Below, in pieces: positions 9,687-17,745 of a stretch of 35,323 bases of DNA. Location: NCBI GenBank assembly GCA_002699185.1, contig PABG01000119.1, positions 1-35,323 on the forward strand, read 5' to 3'. The notes below the pieces were generated by a model. That model made no database searches. It had not been told where the DNA came from and was given only the letters and a program-made list of their open reading frames with translations. How positions within the stretch are numbered: position 1 is the stretch's first letter; every line of letters begins with the position of its first letter. Both the position numbers and the translations under genes were made by a program. Source of the stretch: Gammaproteobacteria bacterium (GTDB taxonomy: Bacteria; Pseudomonadota; Gammaproteobacteria; Thiohalobacterales; Thiohalobacteraceae).

Positions 9687-9866
9687 ATGCGACACCATTA
9701 TCGAAAACCCGATCCGCTGGTCCTGCTGGCCGTGTTCGTCGGGCTGGGCGTGGTCGTGACCACCGGAACCCTGGCCGTGGGCACGGATCCGGCTCCGGCT
9801 GCCGTCACCTCGGTCGCGGCCGACAACCCGAGCGTCTACGGCTACAGCCCCACGCTCCGGCGCTGA
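9687..9866 (+). CDS. Small single-TM protein (59 aa)
   Basis: MRHHYRKPDPLVLLAVFVGLGVVVTTGTLAVGTDPAP...; purine-rich GAGAGCGAGGG upstream; one hydrophobic helix. Confidence 0.55.
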   Translation: MRHHYRKPDPLVLLAVFVGLGVVVTTGTLAVGTDPAPAAVTSVAADNPSVYGYSPTLRR

Positions 9867-9870
9867 AGGC

Positions 9871-10314
9871 TCAGGCCGGCCGGATCCGCACCGCCAGGAC
9901 GTCGCAGGGCGCGCCCTGGAGCACCCCGTTGGCGGTCGACCCCAGCAGCCGGCCCAGGCCGTGGCGGCCATGGCTGCCGATCACGATCAGATCCGCCTCC
10001 TGTTCCTCGGCCACGCGCAGGATCTCGTGCTTGGTCGAGCCGGTCTCCAGATGGTGTTTGATCTCCCCCGGCCAGTCCATCGAGGCGGCCATCTCCGCGA
10101 GCTTGCTGCGCGCGGTGTCGATCACCTGGGTCTCCAGGGTCACGTCTTCCGGCAGCACCAGTTCGCTGGCCAGGTCCAGATGCAGGAACTCCACCACATG
10201 GACCAGCGACAGGCGTGCCCGGCTGTGGGCGGCGATCTGCATGGCGCGGCGGGTGACCTGCTCGAAGTCGGGCATGAAATCGACCGCGACCAGTACATGT
10301 GAATATTCGGACAT
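9871..10314 (-). CDS. Universal stress protein (UspA family)
   Basis: MSEYSHVLVAVDFMPDF...EQEADLIVIGSHGRHGLGRLLGSTANGVLQGAPCDVLAVR. Confidence 0.93.
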   Translation of the reverse strand: MSEYSHVLVAVDFMPDFEQVTRRAMQIAAHSRARLSLVHVVEFLHLDLASELVLPEDVTLETQVIDTARSKLAEMAASMDWPGEIKHHLETGSTKHEILRVAEEQEADLIVIGSHGRHGLGRLLGSTANGVLQGAPCDVLAVRIRPA

Positions 10315-10337
10315 CAGGTTGGCTCCCTGGGCTGCGA

Positions 10338-10499
10338 TCAGAGCGGACGGTTGGCGTCGCCCACATCCTCGATGAACTGGCTGTCCTCGAACGGGTTGCC
10401 GGGGGCGAACAGGATGACGAACACGAAGATGGCGATGATCAGTCCGAAGCCGATCAGCATCACGAGTATGTCGGTGGGCTTTTTCCTGCGCCTGGCCAT
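10338..10499 (-). CDS. Small single-TM protein (53 aa), not in the supplied ORF track
   Basis: Reverse complement translates MARRRKKPTDILVMLIGFGLIIAIFVFVILFAPGNPFEDSQFIEDVGDANRPL*; positive N-terminus, one TM, acidic tail; GGAGGGAGGG upstream; 23 bp before usp. Confidence 0.6.
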   Translation of the reverse strand: MARRRKKPTDILVMLIGFGLIIAIFVFVILFAPGNPFEDSQFIEDVGDANRPL

Positions 10500-10592
10500 G
10501 CCGGAGCCCTCCCTCCGTTGCCTGCCTGTCTCGAGTATATCGGTTGACCCCGGGCGGGGAAAGCCTGCGGTTCCATAAGCCCGGGCGGCTGT

Positions 10593-10783
10593 AACGCGGA
10601 GGACGCAGAGACGCGGAGGCGCAGAGAAACATAAAAAACCCTGGCTTATTCGTCATGCCCGCCAAGGCGGGCATCCAGCCATCCAGGAACATCTGGATTC
10701 CCGCGTTCGCGGGAATGACGGGAATGTGGATGGTTAGGGATTTCTGAATATCTAAGGCTCTGCGCCTCCGCGTCTCTGCGTTG
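10593..10783. repeat. CGCAGAG-type inverted repeat enclosing a CGTCATNCCCGC palindrome (10651-10720)
   Basis: 24-nt perfect arms ACGCAGAGACGCGGAGGCGCAGAG / CTCTGCGCCTCCGCGTCTCTGCGT; core CGTCATGCCCGCCAAGGCGGGCATCCAG...CTGGATTCCCGCGTTCGCGGGAATGACG. Confidence 0.9.
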
Positions 10784-10795
10784 GTGTCGCCGAAG

Positions 10796-11575
10796 TCACT
10801 GATCCATCCGGCTCAGGCGGGCGAATTCCTCCAGGGTCAGGGTCTCGGCGCGGCGGCCGGGGTCGATGCCGGCGGCCTCCAGCTGCGCGGCATCGATCAC
10901 GCCCTTCAGATTGTTGCGCAGAGTCTTGCGCCGCTGGGCAAAGGCCAGTCTTACCCGTTCGGCAAACCGCTCCGGATCGATGGCATAACGTGGATTGGGC
11001 AGCGGGGTCAGGCGTACGAAGGCCGAGTCCACCTTCGGCGGTGGACGGAAGGCGCCGGGACCCACCGTGAACAGAGGTTCGACCTCGCACAGCATCTGCA
11101 GCATCACCGACAGCCGGCCATAGTCCTTCCCGCCGGGCGCGGCGGCCATGCGCTCGACCACTTCCTTCTGCAGCAGGAAATGCATGTCGCGGATGCAGCC
11201 GGCCTGGCCCAGCAGATGGAACAGCAGCGGGGTGGAGATGTTGTAGGGCAGATTGCCCACCACCCGCAGCGGCGGCGGCTGTTCGAGGCGGCAGAAGTCG
11301 GTCTTCAGGGCGTCGGCGCTGTGGATGATCAGTTCGCCCGGATGCCGGCTGCGCTCGGTCTCCAGCCGGGCGCACAGGTCGCGGTCCAGCTCGATGGCCT
11401 CCAGCCGGCCCAGGCGCGACAGCAGATCCCAGGTGAGCGCGCCCTGGCCGGGGCCGATCTCCACCAGGGCCTGGCCCGGCTGCGGGTCGATGGCGGCGAG
11501 CATGCGCTCGAGGCTGCCGCGGTCATGGAGAAAGTTCTGGCCGAAGCGCTTGCGTGGCCGATGGGCGGACGTCAA
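10796..11575 (-). CDS. rsmA: 16S rRNA (adenine1518-N6/adenine1519-N6)-dimethyltransferase
   Basis: KRFGQNFLHDRGSLERML, EIGPGQGALTWDLL, VVGNLPYNISTPLLFHLL. Confidence 0.96.
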   Translation of the reverse strand: MTSAHRPRKRFGQNFLHDRGSLERMLAAIDPQPGQALVEIGPGQGALTWDLLSRLGRLEAIELDRDLCARLETERSRHPGELIIHSADALKTDFCRLEQPPPLRVVGNLPYNISTPLLFHLLGQAGCIRDMHFLLQKEVVERMAAAPGGKDYGRLSVMLQMLCEVEPLFTVGPGAFRPPPKVDSAFVRLTPLPNPRYAIDPERFAERVRLAFAQRRKTLRNNLKGVIDAAQLEAAGIDPGRRAETLTLEEFARLSRMDQ

Positions 11576-11614
11576 TTTGTTTTACTCCTACGCCTTCATG
11601 ATACCGCGGCTGCC

Positions 11615-11697
11615 GTAGGTCGGATTAGCCTGAAGGGCGTAATCCGACACCGCGCGCGGAGCCCGCGTCGGGTTACGCTGCGGCTGACCCGACCTAC
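11615..11697. repeat. GTAGG...CCTAC palindrome, GTCGG subfamily
   Basis: GTAGGTCGGATTAGCCTGAAGGGCGTAATCCGACA...GTCGGGTTACGCTGCGGCTGACCCGACCTAC; overlaps the pdxA stop. Confidence 0.9.
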
Positions 11698-12683
11698 GTA
11701 ACACATCCTTGACGTACCATGTCCAGCGCCGTGGCGATGGCCAGGCGCAGGCTGGCATCGCCGGCGCGGCCGCTGCCGGCCAGTTCCAGCGCGGTGCCGT
11801 GATCGACCGAGGTGCGGGCAAAGGGCAGCCCCAGGGTGATGTTCACGGCCCGGCCGAAGCCCTTGTACTTCAGCACCGGCAGGCCCTGATCGTGGTACAT
11901 GGCCAGCACCGCGTCGGCCTCGTCCAGGTACTTGGGGGTGAACAGGGTGTCGGCGGGCAGCGGGCCGAGAAGCTGCATGTGGTCGTGTTCGCGCAGTTCC
12001 TCCAGCACCGGGGCGATGATCTCGATCTCCTCGCGGCCGAGATGGCCGCCTTCCCCGGCGTGCGGATTGAGCCCGGCGACCAGGATGCGCGGCCGCGCCA
12101 GGCCGAACCAGCGCTGCAGGTCGCGGTCGAGGATGCGCAGCACCTGCCGCAGGCCGTCCCGGGTGATGTGGCGCGGGATCTCGCTCACGGCCAGGTGGGT
12201 GGTGGCCAGGGCCACGCGCAGGCCCTCGGTGGCCAGCATCATCACCACCTTCGCCGTGCCGGTGCGTTCGGCCAGGTACTCGGTGTGGCCCGTGAAGGCG
12301 ATGCCGGCCTCGTTGATCACGCCCTTGTGCAGCGGCGCGGTGACCAGGGCATCGAAACGCCCGTCGATGCAGCCGTCGATGGCGGCATCCAGGGTATGCA
12401 GCACATAGGGGGCGTTGGCCGGGTCCAGCTGACCGCTGCGGCAGGGCCGGGCCAGGGAGATCGGCAGTACGTCCAGCCGTCCGGGGCGGTGAAGGGCGCC
12501 GGCAGCGCCCTCGCTGACCTCGACCGCCAGCCCGAGCTCGTCTGCCCGCTGCGCCAGCAGGTCGGGATCGGCGATCACTGTCAGGGCGCAGGGCAGTTCG
12601 GCGGCGGCCAGGGCCAGGCACAGATCGGGGCCGATGCCGGCGGGCTCGCCGGCGGTCAGGGCCAGGTGGGCGGGCGCGGTCAT
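11694..12683 (-). CDS. pdxA: 4-hydroxythreonine-4-phosphate dehydrogenase
   Basis: [61 protein letters not shown]. Confidence 0.96.
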   Translation of the reverse strand: MTAPAHLALTAGEPAGIGPDLCLALAAAELPCALTVIADPDLLAQRADELGLAVEVSEGAAGALHRPGRLDVLPISLARPCRSGQLDPANAPYVLHTLDAAIDGCIDGRFDALVTAPLHKGVINEAGIAFTGHTEYLAERTGTAKVVMMLATEGLRVALATTHLAVSEIPRHITRDGLRQVLRILDRDLQRWFGLARPRILVAGLNPHAGEGGHLGREEIEIIAPVLEELREHDHMQLLGPLPADTLFTPKYLDEADAVLAMYHDQGLPVLKYKGFGRAVNITLGLPFARTSVDHGTALELAGSGRAGDASLRLAIATALDMVRQGCVT

Positions 12684-13990
12684 GCCCCGGATGATGGCTC
12701 CAGCCGGTACTCGATGTAGGATTCGTCGCGCAGCCGCCGCAGCCAGAGTTCCATCTCCTCGTCGGTCTTGCGCTGGCGGATCATCTCCCGGGCGCGGGCG
12801 CGCCGGTAGTCTTCCGTGCTGTCGCGCTCGCGCCGTTCCAGAACCTGGATCAGGTGCCAGCCGAAGCGGCTCTGGACCGGCTCGCTGATCTCGCCCGGGG
12901 CGAGTTTGTTCATTGCCTGCTCGAACTCGGGCACCATGTCGCCCGGGTTGACCCAGCCCAGGTCGCCGCCGTTGGAGGCCGAGACCTTGTCGGTGGAGTG
13001 CGAGCGCGCCAGTTCGGCGAAATCGGCCCCGGTTTCCAGTCGGCCGCGCAGCTGCTCGATGCGCAGCCGGACATCGGCCTCGCTGGTCATCTCGTCCGGT
13101 TGGAGCAGGATGTGGCGCACCCGGCTCTGGGTGATGACGTGGCGCTCTTCGCCGCGCACGTTGATCAACTTGATGATGTGAAAACCGCTGGGGCTACGGA
13201 TCAGGTCGCTGATCTCGCCCGGTTGCATGTCGCGCACGACGTCGGCGAACAGGCTGGGCAGCTGGGCGGCCTTGCGCCAGCCCAGATCGCCGCCCTCGAG
13301 GGCGGTCTCGCTCTCGGATACGGCCACGGCGGTCTCACTGAAGTCGTCGCCGCCGCGCAGTTTCTCCAGTACCCCGGCGGCCTTGCGTTCGGCGGCCTGG
13401 ATCTGCTCGGGGGAGGCGGCCTCGGGGGTGGCGATGAGGATATGGCCCAGGTGATAGTCCCGGGTCTGATCGCTCCAGGCGGTCTGGCTGGCCAGCAGGT
13501 TGTCGACCTCCTGGTCGCTGATGTCGATGCGGTTGATCACCGTCTGCTGGCGCAGGCGGTTGATCATGATCTGGCTGCGCAGTTCCTCGCGGAAGGCCGC
13601 GTAGTCCATGCCCTCGCGCTCCAGGGTCTGGCGGAACTCGGTCAGGGTGACGCCGTTCTGGCTGGCGATATTGCGCAGGTTGGCGTTGAGGGTCTCGTCG
13701 TCGACCTCGATGTTGTTGCGCTCGGCCACCTGCAGCTGCAGCCGTTCCATGATCAGTCGCTCCAGCACCTGGCGTTCCAGCTGGGCGGGGTCGGGCGGCT
13801 GGGTGTTCTGCTGCGCCAGCTGCGAACGCACCAGCTGCACCTTGTCCTCCAGTTCGCTGGCAAGGATGACGTCGTCGTTGACCACGGCCACGATGCGGTT
13901 GATGGGCTGGGCGGCGGCCGGCGCGGACAGGCCGGGCAGCAGGCCCAGGAACAGGAATATCGGCAGGAGTCTCGTATACATGGCGTCCAT
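12680..13990 (-). CDS. surA: Periplasmic chaperone / peptidyl-prolyl isomerase SurA
   Basis: Signal peptide, [19 protein letters not shown], two parvulin domains; overlaps pdxA by ATGA. Confidence 0.95.
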   Translation of the reverse strand: MDAMYTRLLPIFLFLGLLPGLSAPAAAQPINRIVAVVNDDVILASELEDKVQLVRSQLAQQNTQPPDPAQLERQVLERLIMERLQLQVAERNNIEVDDETLNANLRNIASQNGVTLTEFRQTLEREGMDYAAFREELRSQIMINRLRQQTVINRIDISDQEVDNLLASQTAWSDQTRDYHLGHILIATPEAASPEQIQAAERKAAGVLEKLRGGDDFSETAVAVSESETALEGGDLGWRKAAQLPSLFADVVRDMQPGEISDLIRSPSGFHIIKLINVRGEERHVITQSRVRHILLQPDEMTSEADVRLRIEQLRGRLETGADFAELARSHSTDKVSASNGGDLGWVNPGDMVPEFEQAMNKLAPGEISEPVQSRFGWHLIQVLERRERDSTEDYRRARAREMIRQRKTDEEMELWLRRLRDESYIEYRLEPSSGA

Positions 13991-14018
13991 GATATCAGAT
14001 GTGCCGGGGTCGGATAGC

Positions 14019-16457
14019 TCAGGGGCGGTAGCCGAGCACGCTCTCCTCGATCAGCTCCTGGACCGGTTGGCCCAGGCTGGTCAGGCCCTTGAACTCGAAC
14101 TGCAGCATGATCGCGAGGTTGCGCTCGCCGGCGCTGCCGGCGGTGCCGCTGGTGACTGAATTGATGAAGTCGCGCACCGCCAGCCGGGCGATCCAGCAGC
14201 AGCTTTCGTATTCCACCCCGGCCAGGGCCTCGAGCAGCTGGTCGTCCTCCAGCGAGTAGTACCAGCGGCCCACGGCGTGCCAGCGCTCGGTCAGGTACCA
14301 GAAGCCGTTGATGTCGACCTGCTCCAGGGTGCCGTCGCGGAAGCGGTGCGAGAGATTGAGGATATGGCGCGCGTCCGGGCGGTATTGCAGGCGGTAGCTC
14401 TGACGGTCGACCCGCTCGGCCTCGGGGTCGTACTGAATGCCGGCATTGAAGCTGAGCGCGCGGGTGATGTTCAGGTTCAGGTCGGCGACGATGTTGGAGC
14501 TGTCCCGCGTCTCCGGTGTCTGGCCCGGGTTGAGGGTCACCTCGCGGTCGCGGAAGTAGTACAGCTGACCGATGCCGAAACGCAGCCGCTCATAGCCGGT
14601 GCGCGGATCCAGGATGCGCGAGGTGACGGCGGCGGCCAGCTGATTGGCATCGCCGAAGCGGTCGCGGCCGCTGAAGCGGTTGACCGCGAACAGCTGCGAG
14701 AAACGGAAGTCGGACAGGCCGGTGTCGAAGCGCGGGATCTCATCCTGGTTCTCGTGCGGTGCATAGAGATAGAACAGCCGCGGCTCCAGGGTATGCAGGT
14801 AGGTGTTACCGCCCAGCCGCAGGTCGCGCTCCAGGAACAGGGTGGCGTCCAGGTAGCCGTAGGGCACGGTCAGGTCGGGTTCCTCGGGGGCGCCTGCGGC
14901 GGTGTTGTCCAGCTGGTAGCGGGTGTGGAACAGGCCCGCCCCGGGCGTGATGTGGTAGGCGTTGCGCAGCCAGGGCAGTTCCAGCACCGGTTCCAGGTGG
15001 GCGCGGGTGCCGGTGACGCGGGTGTCGTGCTCGAAACGTACCAGTTCGCTGTTCAGGCGCAGGTCCAGCCCCCAGGGATTCCAGCCCGGGGCCGGGCGGG
15101 CGCTGAACAGCAGCTGGGGCAGACGCTGCAGCGGTTCGGTGGTGATGCTGGGGTCGGCGACCACGTAGTCATCGACGCGGCCGGTGAGGTTCCAGCCCCG
15201 GCCCTGATAGCGGGCCTGGGCAAAGCGGCGGATGTAGGTGCGGCTGGTGTCGTCCAGGTTGCTGCCCAGGTCTTCGAAGTAATGGCTGTCGGAGATGTCG
15301 AGAAAGTCGATCTGGGTGCTCAGGTGCGGACTGATCCGGGCCTCGTGCTCGAAGCCGAGCAGGTAGCGGTCATCGTCGAATTCCCGGTCCGAGGGCAGCC
15401 CCTCCAGATCCAGCTGGCCGGAGTGGCCGGGCTGCAGGAAGCGGTACTCGCCGATCAGCTGTACGCCGCGCTTGCTCATCAGGCGCGGGGTGAGGGTCGC
15501 GTCATGGTTCGGCGCGATGTTCCAGTAATAGGGGATGGAGATGTCGGCCCCGGTCTCCTCCGAAGCGCCCAGGCTGGGGACCAGAAAACCGGATTTGCGC
15601 CGGTCGTCCAGCGGGAAGCTCAGGTAGGGCGTGTACAGGATGGGTACGTCCTTGACGCGCAGGGTGGCGTGCCAGGCCCGGCCCTCGCCCTTATCCTGGT
15701 GCAGGTAGACCTGGCTGGCCTGAATATGCCAGTCGTTGCGGCCGGGATCGCAGGTGGTATAGGTTGCCCGTTCCAGGCGCTTGAGGATGTCGGATTCCTG
15801 GTACACGACCTCGGCCTCGCCGCGGCCGTGGCGCCGGGGTACCTGGTAGATCACCTGGTGGATTTCGCCGGTGTCGTCGGCGAGGTTGAGATGGCCCCGT
15901 TGGCCCTGGGCCAGGATGTCAGGCTGCTCGATGCGCAGATTGCCCTCGGCCTCGACCCGGGAAGCGGCGTCGTCATAGGTCAGGCGATCGGCCAGGATGC
16001 GCTCGCCGTCGCGTTCGACCAGGGCGCTGCCGGTCAGGACATAGATCTGCTGCTGACGGATCTCGGCCTGGTCGCCTTCGAGGTAGGTCTGACGCTGGTC
16101 CGATGCCGGCAGCGGTGCCGACGGTGCGGCGGCGGGCCGGCACAGCCGCCAGGTGGGATCGGCGGCCGGCGGCGTGGCTGCAGAGGTCGCGACGGGTGCG
16201 CGAGCGGTTGGCAGCGAGGTCCGGGCAGTTGCGGCGGACGTGGCCGTTGTCGGCGCCGGCATGGCGCTGCCCCCGGTCGGCAGGGCGGATCCGGTGGTTG
16301 TCGGCGCCGCGGCCGGCCGGCAGTCCCAGCCGTCGCCAGCGGCGGCAGGCCGGCATTGCCAGGGTGTGGCGGCCTGGGCCGTGGACAGGCTGGCAGCCAG
16401 CACGGCGGTGCTGCAGGCCGCGCGGGTCAGCAGGGTCAAAACGGGGGATCGGCTCAC
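14019..16457 (-). CDS. lptD: LPS-assembly protein LptD (GTG start proposed)
   Basis: OstA-like domain (YLEGDQAEIRQQQIYVLTGSALVERDGERILADRL), LptD signature CDPGRNDWHIQA, beta-barrel, VEYESCCWIARLAVRDF. The ORF track start at 17747 is antisense to the RND gene; GTG at 16457 gives signal peptide MSRSPVLTLLTRAACSTAVLAASLSTAQA. Confidence 0.9.
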   Translation of the reverse strand: MSRSPVLTLLTRAACSTAVLAASLSTAQAATPWQCRPAAAGDGWDCRPAAAPTTTGSALPTGGSAMPAPTTATSAATARTSLPTARAPVATSAATPPAADPTWRLCRPAAAPSAPLPASDQRQTYLEGDQAEIRQQQIYVLTGSALVERDGERILADRLTYDDAASRVEAEGNLRIEQPDILAQGQRGHLNLADDTGEIHQVIYQVPRRHGRGEAEVVYQESDILKRLERATYTTCDPGRNDWHIQASQVYLHQDKGEGRAWHATLRVKDVPILYTPYLSFPLDDRRKSGFLVPSLGASEETGADISIPYYWNIAPNHDATLTPRLMSKRGVQLIGEYRFLQPGHSGQLDLEGLPSDREFDDDRYLLGFEHEARISPHLSTQIDFLDISDSHYFEDLGSNLDDTSRTYIRRFAQARYQGRGWNLTGRVDDYVVADPSITTEPLQRLPQLLFSARPAPGWNPWGLDLRLNSELVRFEHDTRVTGTRAHLEPVLELPWLRNAYHITPGAGLFHTRYQLDNTAAGAPEEPDLTVPYGYLDATLFLERDLRLGGNTYLHTLEPRLFYLYAPHENQDEIPRFDTGLSDFRFSQLFAVNRFSGRDRFGDANQLAAAVTSRILDPRTGYERLRFGIGQLYYFRDREVTLNPGQTPETRDSSNIVADLNLNITRALSFNAGIQYDPEAERVDRQSYRLQYRPDARHILNLSHRFRDGTLEQVDINGFWYLTERWHAVGRWYYSLEDDQLLEALAGVEYESCCWIARLAVRDFINSVTSGTAGSAGERNLAIMLQFEFKGLTSLGQPVQELIEESVLGYRP

Positions 16458-16571
16458 GGTCGGCTGTGTATTTATGTTTGCAAAGGTTCCTGGCGGGCGC
16501 CCCGTAAAATCGCATAGAATGGCTTTTCCTTCAAATCCCGCCGCTTCCGGCACCGCGAAAATACCCGCCCC

Positions 16572-17735
16572 GTGATTCGATCCAGGTTTCCGTACAAACT
16601 CCTGTCGCTGCTGGCCCTGGTCGCGATTGCCGTCCTGCTGGTGCTGACCCGGCCGGCGCCGCCGCCGGCCGCGGGTGAACCGCCGCCGCTGCGGGTGCGG
16701 GTCGCGACCGTGGCGCAGGAGGACGTCACGCCGCTGGAGCGGGTCAGCGGCCGGCTGCAGGCCGCACGTCAGAGCCGGCTGCGGTTCGAGGTCGGCGGCC
16801 AGGTGCGGCTGCGCCGGGTGGAGCCGGGGATGCAGGTCGCCGCGGGTCAGCCGTTGCTGGAACTGGACGCGGCCGACCTGACTGCCGCCGTGACCGAGGC
16901 CCGGGCCCAGCTCAGCCAGGAACAGATCCAGATCGCGCGCGACCGGCGGCTGCTGGTGCTGGCGCGGGACAACGTGGAGTTGCAACGGGACGAGGTGCGG
17001 CGGCTGGAGTCGCTCAGCGCGCGCGAACTCGGCTCGGCCAGCCAGCTCGATGCGGCCCGGGCCCAGCTGCTGCAACTGGAGGCCGAACTGGCCCGGCTGC
17101 AGGCCGGCGTGGACAGTGCCGAGGCGCGCCTGGCGCTGCGCCGGGCCGCGCTGGAGCGGGCCGAACGCGACCTGGCGCGCAGCGTGCTGAAGGCGCCCTT
17201 CGCCGGCGTGGTCAATGCCGTCGCCCTGGAGGCAGGTGACTATGTCACGCCCGGGGGCGAGGCGGTGACGCTGGTCGATCCGACGGCACTGGATTTCTAT
17301 GCCGAGTTGCGTGGCGAGGTGGCGCGCGCCCTCACCCCGGGGCAGGCGGTGACCGTCGAGGTCGACGGACGGGCGCTGGAGGGGCGCATCCTGGCCCTGC
17401 AGGCCGAGCCGGACGAGACCACTTTCACCCACGCCGTGCGGGTACGCCTGGACGGGGCGCAGGCCAGTCCGGGTGAGCTGGCCACGGCGGCGTTCCCCCT
17501 GCGCCGGCGCGAGGCCGCCCGGCTCGTTCCGGTGACCTCGGTGCTGCGCGACGAGGGCCGCAGCTATGTCTTCCGGGTGACCGACGGCCGGCTGGAACGA
17601 GTGCCGGTCGAGTTGGGGCTGCGGCTGGATTCGCGTTACATCGTCACTGCCGGCCTCGAGGCCGGACAGACCATAGTGGCCCGTGACGTGGCCGCACTGA
17701 GCGACGGCCAGCCGGTCGAGATCGCCGGCGACTAG
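16572..17735 (+). CDS. RND efflux periplasmic adaptor subunit
   Basis: N-terminal TM anchor, LRFEVGGQVRLRRVEPGMQVAAGQPLLELD biotinyl-lipoyl fold, coiled coil, VLKAPFAGVV; GTG start. Confidence 0.9.
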   Translation: MIRSRFPYKLLSLLALVAIAVLLVLTRPAPPPAAGEPPPLRVRVATVAQEDVTPLERVSGRLQAARQSRLRFEVGGQVRLRRVEPGMQVAAGQPLLELDAADLTAAVTEARAQLSQEQIQIARDRRLLVLARDNVELQRDEVRRLESLSARELGSASQLDAARAQLLQLEAELARLQAGVDSAEARLALRRAALERAERDLARSVLKAPFAGVVNAVALEAGDYVTPGGEAVTLVDPTALDFYAELRGEVARALTPGQAVTVEVDGRALEGRILALQAEPDETTFTHAVRVRLDGAQASPGELATAAFPLRRREAARLVPVTSVLRDEGRSYVFRVTDGRLERVPVELGLRLDSRYIVTAGLEAGQTIVARDVAALSDGQPVEIAGD

Positions 17736-17745
17736 CAGCGTTCCC

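Noticed and set aside
10590-10790. Possible CRISPR-like repetitive tract
   Set aside because: Short alternating motifs (CGCAGAGACGCGGAGGCGCAGAG) are arms of an inverted repeat; no regularly spaced direct repeats with unique spacers.
14277-16517. 746-aa plus-strand ORF opposite lptD
   Set aside because: Shadow ORF in GC-rich antisense; no family motifs, and the minus strand clearly encodes LptD.
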